A DNA stretch of 64,000 nucleotides from Reichenbachiella sp. 5M10. Its GTDB lineage: Bacteria; Bacteroidota; Bacteroidia; Cytophagales; Cyclobacteriaceae. The notes under the pieces are model-generated. The model was not told where the DNA came from. It made no database searches and saw nothing but the letters and a program-made list of their open reading frames with translations. Shown here in pieces: positions 57,755 through 64,000 of this stretch. The translations under genes and the position numbers were made by a program. The stretch covers positions 4,158,501-4,222,500 of the forward strand of contig NZ_MDGR01000007.1 of NCBI RefSeq assembly GCF_002742335.1, written 5' to 3'. Each line of letters opens with the position of its first letter. Within the stretch, counting starts at the first letter, position 1.

Positions 57755-59320
57755 CTACGAATGTCTATCGCACACCGATTGGACAACCATCCGAACCGCG
57801 GCAAGGCCCACTGCAATCAACAAAAACAAAATCGGAAACCCTCCCAAAATGGAGGTCATTCGTATACCCTCGACTCCCACAGTACTGACCATCACCCATC
57901 CTACGAGTCCAATCAATGTACCCCATATGATTTTGATCCGCACAGGGGCTTCTGCTTGGGCTGATGTGATCCCCACTGTACTCAATGCACTCATAGCCGA
58001 GGTATTGGAGTCTGCCGCAGTAACATAGGAAATGAAGATCAAGAACACAAACAACACACTCGAGAGTCTCGACCAAGGCAGATCATCTAGTATTTTATAC
58101 ATCAAACTCTCGGACCCCAAAGTATATAGACTTGTCGTCAGCACTCCTCCTTGAGACTGGTCCATGAGCAAAGCACTCCCTCCAAAAATCACCATCCATG
58201 TGCCACTAAACAGAGCAGGAAAAAGGAGGTTGAAATGAATAAATTCCCGCACCGTATACCCCCGCGCAAGTCTACCCAAAAACAATGCAGTGATAGGTGT
58301 CCACGCCATCCAGTTGGCCCAATTGAAAACCGTCCAATCGTCGAACCAGGACTGTGACAGTTGCCCTGACCAATTGACACTCCTAGGCACCATATGCAGC
58401 ACGTAGGACCAGCCCCCTTTGGCTCCCAGATCCAGCAGTTGCAATGTCGGCTCTGTCACAAGCACAAAAACGGCCAGTACAATAAAGCCACGAATGTTGA
58501 TGTCTGACAAAATCCGAATCCCACGCATCAATCCCGATACGGCAGACAGGATAAATGTCGAGACAATCGCTCCTGCAATCACAAACAACAGCCCTGCACT
58601 CTCTCCTATACCCAGCACATGTCTCAACCCTCCCATGAGGCTCAGCAATCCTCCCCCCAAAGAAGCTGCCATCCCCGCCACCAAACCATAGAGACACAGC
58701 ACATCGATGAAGTTGGACCATGCTGGGTGCAATTCTTTGCCAATCAAAGGACTAACCATCGAACCCAAACTGAAAGGCTGTTTCATGTTATAAAACGAAA
58801 GCGCAAAGACCACTCCGGCCAAGGTATAGATGGAATAAGGGGTCAAGGTCCAATGCATCATCAATGCAGACATGGCAAAAATCATAGCTTCTGAAGACCC
58901 TGGTTCCATACCCAAACTTTCTGGTGGGGCGCTCAAATGAAAAATCGGTTCTGCCACTCCCCAAAACAAAATACCCGTAGCGATGGTAGTGCACGTCGTG
59001 ATTGCAAACCATTTCCACCGTGTCAAAAACGGTTGAGCATCCTCTCCTCCAATTCTCCATTTCCCCAAGGGGGAGACATAAATCACAAATACCAAAAGAA
59101 CCATGGCAAAAGCTGTCCAGGAAAACAACCATCCAAAGTGGCGCAACACCCATACATTGGCATTGGAAAGTAACTCAACAAATATTTCGGGGTACAGCTG
59201 ACTCATCGCCAATGTCAGCAGCAATAAAACTATGGGTGGGAAAAAAACAACTTTGTTTATTTGGGTCAAGATAAGCCTGTAGTATGCGAAATGAAAAGAT
59301 AAACAATCTAGCCCTAACAT
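57755..59320 (-). CDS. BCCT-family transporter with altered substrate-box residues
   Basis: A 521-residue carrier with about 12 membrane helices. BCCT hallmarks are present: WRIGGEDAQPFLTRWKWFAITTCTT, GVAEPIFHL, and FDDWTVFNWANWMAWTPITALFLGRLARGYTVREFI. Compared with BetP as I remember it, the YWAWWISW box reads NWANWMAW (one Trp and the Tyr replaced by Asn), HPWAIY reads TPYSIY, and the GMGIG segment reads TIATG. The substrate may therefore not be glycine betaine. The ATG at 59320 adds about 17 residues before the usual start near TTG 59269; either may be used. It follows two leader hairpins. In this window it could serve ectoine or betaine uptake. Confidence 0.82.
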   Translation of the reverse strand: MLGLDCLSFHFAYYRLILTQINKVVFFPPIVLLLLTLAMSQLYPEIFVELLSNANVWVLRHFGWLFSWTAFAMVLLVFVIYVSPLGKWRIGGEDAQPFLTRWKWFAITTCTTIATGILFWGVAEPIFHLSAPPESLGMEPGSSEAMIFAMSALMMHWTLTPYSIYTLAGVVFALSFYNMKQPFSLGSMVSPLIGKELHPAWSNFIDVLCLYGLVAGMAASLGGGLLSLMGGLRHVLGIGESAGLLFVIAGAIVSTFILSAVSGLMRGIRILSDINIRGFIVLAVFVLVTEPTLQLLDLGAKGGWSYVLHMVPRSVNWSGQLSQSWFDDWTVFNWANWMAWTPITALFLGRLARGYTVREFIHFNLLFPALFSGTWMVIFGGSALLMDQSQGGVLTTSLYTLGSESLMYKILDDLPWSRLSSVLFVFLIFISYVTAADSNTSAMSALSTVGITSAQAEAPVRIKIIWGTLIGLVGWVMVSTVGVEGIRMTSILGGFPILFLLIAVGLAAVRMVVQSVCDRHS

Positions 59321-59625
59321 GAATTCAGCACCCCCAAACGAGGGTGCTGAATTGCTAACCTAACCTTAACATCACGGACTAGGGATAGTCCGAAATATCA
59401 ATAATACTAACTAGAACTTATTACTTACTCTTTAAATGGATTTTCACCCCTGAAGGTTGCAGATCAGCTAATTAATTTGCCAAAGCATCTATTTATCACT
59501 GATAAGAGTCGCCAATTGGACATACCTTTGTTCCTTATTCGCTTGAGAAACTAGTTTCACGTAGGGATGCATGTGCCTAGGTTACTCAACCAAAAGGCAA
59601 ATATTCGCATACAAAAAAGAGAACA
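59321..59625. other. Intergenic region between divergent BCCT and mfd genes
   Basis: Two hairpins lie close to the BCCT start: AATTCAGCACCC (59322-59333) with GGGTGCTGAATT (59342-59353), a perfect 12-bp stem; and CGGACTA (59375-59381) with TAGTCCG (59386-59392). TACCTTTG (59523-59530) matches the -7 consensus about 95 bp before mfd, without a good -33. I found no small gene here. Confidence 0.55.
59322..59353 (-). promoter_or_regulatory. Leader hairpin of the BCCT gene
   Basis: A perfect 12-bp inverted repeat with an 8-nt loop begins 2 bp upstream of the BCCT ATG. On the message this would place a stable hairpin against the ribosome-binding region, so it could gate translation. If the shorter start at 59269 is used, it is simply part of the leader. 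Confidence 0.45.
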
Positions 59626-62600
59626 TTGAAAAGCAAAGAGCTTCTATCCATCTACCGCGCCGATAGCCAAGTCATCGGTATCGCCGAAAGTATCAAGGCC
59701 AACGAAAACCTCAACATACGAATCAAAGGGCTAGTCGGTAGCATGGATGCGCTGATAGCCGCCTCGGTATTTCAGACCAATCATCAGAACCACATCTTTG
59801 TTCTACACGAAAAAGAAGAAGCGGCCTACTTTCACAATGACCTCCAAAACCTGCTAGGAGACAAAGAGGTTCTCCTATTTCCCTCTTCCTACAAACGCCC
59901 CTACCAGTTTGAGGAAACAGAAAATGCCAACATCCTAATGCGCGCCGAAATCCTCAACCGCATCAACAACAAAGCCAGCACTGGAGAGCTCATCGTCACC
60001 TATCCCGAAGCACTGACCGAAAAAGTCATCAACAAAAAATCCCTCGTCGAAAACACCTGGACTGCCCGTGTCGGAGAATCCGTCGATACCGAGTTTCTCA
60101 CAGAGCTACTCGTCACCTATGGGTTTGAACAGGACGATTTCGTCTACGAGCCTGGCCAGTTTGCCGTACGCGGCGGGATTATAGATGTCTATTCTTATGC
60201 GGGCGAGTTGCCCTACCGCATCGAGCTATTTGGTGATGATATCGAAAGTATCCGAACCTTCGATCCCGAATCTCAGTTGTCCAAAGACGACATGAAAACC
60301 GTCAACATCATCCCCAATATCCAAACCAAACTCCTCGAAGAGGAGCGACAGTGTTTCATGGATTATGTCCCCAAAAACTCGAAAATTTGGGTCAAGGACA
60401 TGCACCACACATTGGATATCCTTGACAAGTACTTCGAAAAAGCTAGCGTTAGTTTTGACAGCATCATGGCTGCCAGTGGACAGTCGAGCATTGTACTCCA
60501 GCCTGAGCTACTTTTCGAAACCAGTGATACTTTCCAAAAGGCCATCGAAAAATACGCGAAGATCGAATTTGGCAACCGCTTTTATAGCAAGGGAGGAAAA
60601 GAATTCCATTTTGAAGCAAGTCCGCAACCTTCCTTCCAAAAGAATTTTGAGCTGATGGCCGAAAACTTCGAAAGCTATCAGCAAAAAGACTATGCTACCA
60701 TCATCGCATCAGACTCCGAAAAACCCATTCGACAGTTAGAGTCTATTTTTGATGAGGTCAATCCCTTTGTCAAATTCAACAGCATAGTACTCAGTCTTCG
60801 TGAAGGCTTCATCGACAACAATGCTCGCCTAGCACTATATACAGACCATCAGCTATTTGAGCGCTATCACAAATATGCGCTCCGTCAAAAACATTCCAAA
60901 TCCAAAGCGCTTACGCTCAAAGAACTGCGTACGCTCAACCCTGGGGATTATATTGTACACGTGGACCATGGAATAGGGCGTTTCGCGGGACTGGATACCG
61001 TAGAGGTCAACGGCAACAAACAAGAGTCCGTTCGTATCATCTATCGTGACGATGACTTACTCTACCTCAGTATCCATGCACTGCATAAGATCTCCAAATA
61101 TAGCGGCAAGGAAAGTGGCCCTCCACAGGTCAATAAGCTAGGGTCTCCCGAGTGGGAAAATAAAAAGAAAAAAGTTCGCAGCAAGGTCAAAGACATCGCC
61201 AAAGAACTCATCGCTCTCTACGCCAAACGCAAAGCCGCCCCTGGATTTGCCTATGGGCCAGATACCTATCTGCAAACAGAAATGGAAACGTCATTCGTCT
61301 ACGAGGATACACCCGACCAAGCCAAAGCCACAGAAGACCTCAAAGTCGACATGGAAAAAGCCCACCCGATGGATCGACTCGTCTGTGGAGACGTGGGCTT
61401 TGGAAAAACCGAGGTTGCCATCCGTGCAGCATTCAAAGCCAGCGTCGAAGGTAAACAAACGGCCGTACTCGTGCCGACAACCATCCTCGCCATGCAGCAC
61501 TACCACACCTTTCAAAACCGTCTCAAAGATTTTGGTGTGACCGTTGAATTCATCAACCGTTTTCGTACGACCAAAGAAATCAAAGATGTGCTCGAAAAAG
61601 TCAAGCAGGGCAAGGTCAACATACTCATCGGTACACATCGCATCGTCAACAAAGATGTCAACTTCCAAGACCTCGGACTACTCATCATTGACGAGGAACA
61701 AAAGTTTGGGGTAAAAATCAAAGACAAACTCAAGGAAATGAAAGTCAATGTGGATACACTCACTCTGAGCGCCACTCCAATTCCTCGTACGTTGCATTTC
61801 TCACTGATGGGGGCAAGAGACCTCAGCATCATTGCTACTCCACCCCCCAATCGTCAGCCCGTCACCACAGAGTTGCACGTATTCAACGAAGAAATCACCC
61901 GTGACTCTATCAGTTACGAACTGCGTCGTGGAGGTCAAGTATTTTTCGTTCACAACAAGGTCAGCGATATCGAAAGCATAGCCAACCTCATCCACCGTCT
62001 AGTCCCTGATGCAAGGGTGGGTGTGGCTCACGGCCAAATGGACGGACCAAAATTGGAAAGGGTCATGCTCAAATTCATAGAAGGCGAATATGATGTCCTG
62101 GTCTCGACCAATATCATCGAATCAGGTCTCGATATTCCCAATGCCAATACGATCATCATCAACAGTGCGCAAAATTTCGGGTTGTCAGACCTACACCAAA
62201 TGAGAGGCCGAGTAGGACGCTCCAACAAAAAAGCCTTTTGTTACATGTTTACGCCCCCAACTTCCAAACTGTCGACCGACGCGCGTAAGCGCCTCAGCGC
62301 TCTGGAGGAATTTTCAGACCTTGGAGATGGAATCAAAGTCGCCATGCGAGACTTGGACATTCGAGGTGCAGGCAACCTCCTCGGTGGAGAACAAAGTGGT
62401 TTCATCACAGACATAGGATTCGATATGTATCACAAAATCCTCGATGAAGCAGTACAAGACCTGAAAGAGAATGAGTTCAAAGAACTTTTTGCTGATCAAG
62501 AAAAAGACCTCTCCAAAACACTCATCAATGACTGTATCATAGAGACAGATTTGGAAATTTTGATCCCAGAAGATTATGTCAAGAATATCACCGAACGACT

Positions 62601-62988
62601 CAGCCTCTATACCCAAATTGATAACATAAAAACCAATAGTGAATTAGCGATCTTCTCTCAATCAATACAAGATCGATTCGGAAAAATCCCAACATCCGTA
62701 TTGGCACTATTCGAAACAGTCAAGTTGAGATGGCTCTCAATCGATCTCGGTTTCGAAAAACTGATCATCAAAAACGGGCGCATGAGGTGCTATTTTCCGC
62801 CACAAGGAAACGACCGCTATTATACATCGCCTGTATTTGGCAAAGTCATGTCCTACATTCAGCAACACCCCAAGGACTACCAGATCAAAGAGATGAAAGG
62901 GAAACTCATGCTCATCATCACTGGTGTAGAAGAAATCGAGGTAGCTATCCGCCAACTCGACCATATCAAAAACTCATTTATAGATTAA
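59626..62988 (+). CDS. mfd: Transcription-repair coupling factor
   Basis: Mfd removes RNA polymerase stalled at DNA damage and recruits UvrA. The 1120-residue protein starts at TTG 59626. Domains: UvrB-like N-terminal part (~1-400), RNA-polymerase-interacting (CarD-like) domain (~430-500, NPGDYIVHVDHGIGRFAGLDTVEVNG), then a RecG-like translocase with Walker A GDVGFGKTEVA (~588-598), DEEQ box, SATPIPRTL, SGLDIPNANTIII and MRGRVGRSNKKAFCYMF, and a TRCF domain at the end. The length is normal. It is monocistronic, ending 15 bp from the convergent HTTM-like gene. Confidence 0.97.
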   Translation: MKSKELLSIYRADSQVIGIAESIKANENLNIRIKGLVGSMDALIAASVFQTNHQNHIFVLHEKEEAAYFHNDLQNLLGDKEVLLFPSSYKRPYQFEETENANILMRAEILNRINNKASTGELIVTYPEALTEKVINKKSLVENTWTARVGESVDTEFLTELLVTYGFEQDDFVYEPGQFAVRGGIIDVYSYAGELPYRIELFGDDIESIRTFDPESQLSKDDMKTVNIIPNIQTKLLEEERQCFMDYVPKNSKIWVKDMHHTLDILDKYFEKASVSFDSIMAASGQSSIVLQPELLFETSDTFQKAIEKYAKIEFGNRFYSKGGKEFHFEASPQPSFQKNFELMAENFESYQQKDYATIIASDSEKPIRQLESIFDEVNPFVKFNSIVLSLREGFIDNNARLALYTDHQLFERYHKYALRQKHSKSKALTLKELRTLNPGDYIVHVDHGIGRFAGLDTVEVNGNKQESVRIIYRDDDLLYLSIHALHKISKYSGKESGPPQVNKLGSPEWENKKKKVRSKVKDIAKELIALYAKRKAAPGFAYGPDTYLQTEMETSFVYEDTPDQAKATEDLKVDMEKAHPMDRLVCGDVGFGKTEVAIRAAFKASVEGKQTAVLVPTTILAMQHYHTFQNRLKDFGVTVEFINRFRTTKEIKDVLEKVKQGKVNILIGTHRIVNKDVNFQDLGLLIIDEEQKFGVKIKDKLKEMKVNVDTLTLSATPIPRTLHFSLMGARDLSIIATPPPNRQPVTTELHVFNEEITRDSISYELRRGGQVFFVHNKVSDIESIANLIHRLVPDARVGVAHGQMDGPKLERVMLKFIEGEYDVLVSTNIIESGLDIPNANTIIINSAQNFGLSDLHQMRGRVGRSNKKAFCYMFTPPTSKLSTDARKRLSALEEFSDLGDGIKVAMRDLDIRGAGNLLGGEQSGFITDIGFDMYHKILDEAVQDLKENEFKELFADQEKDLSKTLINDCIIETDLEILIPEDYVKNITERLSLYTQIDNIKTNSELAIFSQSIQDRFGKIPTSVLALFETVKLRWLSIDLGFEKLIIKNGRMRCYFPPQGNDRYYTSPVFGKVMSYIQQHPKDYQIKEMKGKLMLIITGVEEIEVAIRQLDHIKNSFID

Positions 62989-63003
62989 GTCAAAGACTAC
63001 TGA

Positions 63004-63894
63004 CTACTTATTGATGAGCTTGAGGTTTGCAATCCGGCTAAGATCCAGTTTGTCAAACCATGCGCCCCATGGGAAACCAATGATGATAAGCTCCATCATA
63101 AATTTTCCAAACCAAATATTCATCGTCATGAATATACCGACATGCATACCCATGACGAGTATGGCCATGAAAGGTCGCGTTTTTCTAAACCAAAGAAGAA
63201 AACCGAAAAACTCCGTCCCAATACCCACAATCAAACTCAGCATTGCTACTGGGATACTGATGAAAGCCCATTTTTGCAAAAAGTTGTACTCGTGTACACC
63301 GTACTTGGACAGGTTGTCCACACTCTTCTCTGTCATCCACATCCACAAATGACGACCATCAACCCAATTGAAGCCAGTGGCAATCAACTTAGAAAATGCT
63401 GCCGTCGTATACCCAAAACCCACAAAGAACAGCACCAAGCCCATCACAATAGGAATGCGGTTGTCAGGATCCTTGTATACCACAAAGCCTACACCAGTTG
63501 CCAATATGCTTAAGCCCACAAAGTTAGAGCTATGTGGAATCTCGCCAATCGAAAAACGGCCCGCATACAATAAGTGCAGCAACAATGCAGAGAGCAAATA
63601 CAACCAACTTGGACCGATTCTAAAAAATGCCAATACACAAGTCAACGACATGACACCTGCGACATACAGCGGCAACATATTGCCATGCATGAAAGAGATA
63701 TCAATATGCTCAGCAATACCCAATGGCAGAACCACATCCTGTATCTTGAGCGTATAGTTGGCCCAAAACCAAGCCAAATCTATCGAGGCATACACCACGA
63801 AAAGTTCAAATAATTTGAAAAACAGTTTTTGACCAGTAGTCACTGGACTACCGTCTCCAAACAAATTGGTTAAAGTGAAATTAATTGCTTTCAT
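63004..63894 (-). CDS. HTTM-like multi-pass membrane protein
   Basis: A 296-residue protein with about seven to eight membrane helices. The spacing and the repeated His/Trp in loops (FKLFELFVVYASIDLAWFWANYTLKIQD, LWMWMTEKS, FLLWFRKTRPFMAILVMGMHVGIFMTMNIWFGKFMMELIIIGFPWGAWFDKL) resemble the HTTM domain, distantly related to vitamin-K-dependent gamma-carboxylase. Such proteins in bacteria have unknown function. Its ATG overlaps the last 14 nt of the preceding partial gene, so the two are coupled. Family call is moderate. Confidence 0.55.
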   Translation of the reverse strand: MKAINFTLTNLFGDGSPVTTGQKLFFKLFELFVVYASIDLAWFWANYTLKIQDVVLPLGIAEHIDISFMHGNMLPLYVAGVMSLTCVLAFFRIGPSWLYLLSALLLHLLYAGRFSIGEIPHSSNFVGLSILATGVGFVVYKDPDNRIPIVMGLVLFFVGFGYTTAAFSKLIATGFNWVDGRHLWMWMTEKSVDNLSKYGVHEYNFLQKWAFISIPVAMLSLIVGIGTEFFGFLLWFRKTRPFMAILVMGMHVGIFMTMNIWFGKFMMELIIIGFPWGAWFDKLDLSRIANLKLINK

Positions 63895-64000
63895 CCGAGT
63901 AATAGGCAGATTTGTCGAGAGATTGATTCAATAAAAATTTGTTTTGGTCCATCAAGATAAAGGGTAAAGCCTTGGCTTCTACACTATCGTCTCCAACCAA
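63881..64000 (-). CDS. C-terminal fragment of an unknown gene, cut by window edge
   Basis: Reading left from 64000 on the minus strand gives 39 codons, ending in TAA at 63881-63883: VGDDSVEAKALPFILMDQNK and then FLLNQSLDKSAYYSDESN. The stop lies inside the start of the HTTM-like gene, overlapping it by 14 nt. I cannot assign a family from this short piece. It belongs to the same operon as the HTTM-like gene. Confidence 0.6.
   Translation of the reverse strand: MVGDDSVEAKALPFILMDQNKFLLNQSLDKSAYYSDESN

Noticed and set aside
1-64000. CRISPR arrays, insertion sequences, tRNA or rRNA genes
   Set aside because: No regularly spaced repeats, transposase motifs, terminal repeats, or cloverleaf structures were noticed on either strand by eye.

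Overview
The window looks like chromosome of a marine or salt-tolerant Bacteroidota, most likely in the Cytophagales. The evidence is SusC-like CarboxypepD_reg plus TonB-receptor architecture, an ECF sigma/FecR/STN-TonB receptor cassette, -7 promoter boxes of the Bacteroidota type TAnnTTTG, frequent TTG and GTG starts, few Shine-Dalgarno sequences, and a complete ectoine/hydroxyectoine operon. Base composition looks even throughout. I see no tRNA, rRNA, insertion sequence, phage gene or CRISPR array.

Layout. 1-3265: a sigma factor and membrane anti-sigma-type protein (cut by the left edge), divergent from a vWA/YfbK-like exported protein. 3266-3641: a sigma-54-type promoter, a possible short structured RNA and a terminator. 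3642-7921: glycerol kinase, a small membrane protein, a pentapeptide-repeat protein, and an AraC regulator with an AhpD-like enzyme. 8263-12906: an exported caspase-like protein followed 3 nt later by a TonB-dependent receptor. 12986-22301: TetR/SDR pair, sugar O-acetyltransferase, NDH-2, MetE divergent from an Lrp regulator and a PLP decarboxylase, and a YceI lipoprotein. 22646-27106: a small exported protein, an NtrC-type regulator and a convergent hybrid kinase. 27603-33527: ectR-ectA-ectB-ectC-hairpin-ectD, then MarC and a sodium:solute symporter. 34340-38132: RhlE-type helicase and a coupled rimB-rimK-AstE/AspA-like operon. 38134-42954: sigma/FecR/STN-TonB receptor/membrane protein cassette. 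43046-45895: exported hydrolase, TlpA-like thioredoxin and an MFS carrier. 45968-48984: arsenic operon (arsR, DUF6428-like, GNAT, arsC, acr3). 49053-50126: Crp-type regulator and SRPBCC protein. 50249-56303: glpD-ROK kinase-SDR-xthA-GDPD-dehydratase. 56441-59320: a previously easy-to-miss 43-residue secreted peptide gene, an S1/P1-type nuclease and a BCCT carrier. 59626-64000: mfd, an HTTM-like membrane protein and the end of another gene.

How the genes fit together. Salt adaptation is a clear theme: ectoine and hydroxyectoine synthesis, a BCCT carrier and a PutP-like symporter lie in one window. Glycerol and glycerophosphodiester use is split between glpK at one end and glpD plus a GDPD lipoprotein 46 kb away. 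Several two- or three-gene sets are tightly coupled by overlapping starts and stops: ectR/ectA, ectB/ectC, rimB/rimK/AstE, glpD/ROK/SDR, sigma/anti-sigma, and the ars genes. The least explained items are the sigma-54-driven RNA candidate, the caspase-Ig/TonB receptor pair, the hairpin inside the ect operon, the 43-residue peptide, the 22-bp palindrome before the caspase gene, and the BCCT carrier whose substrate-box residues depart from the usual pattern.
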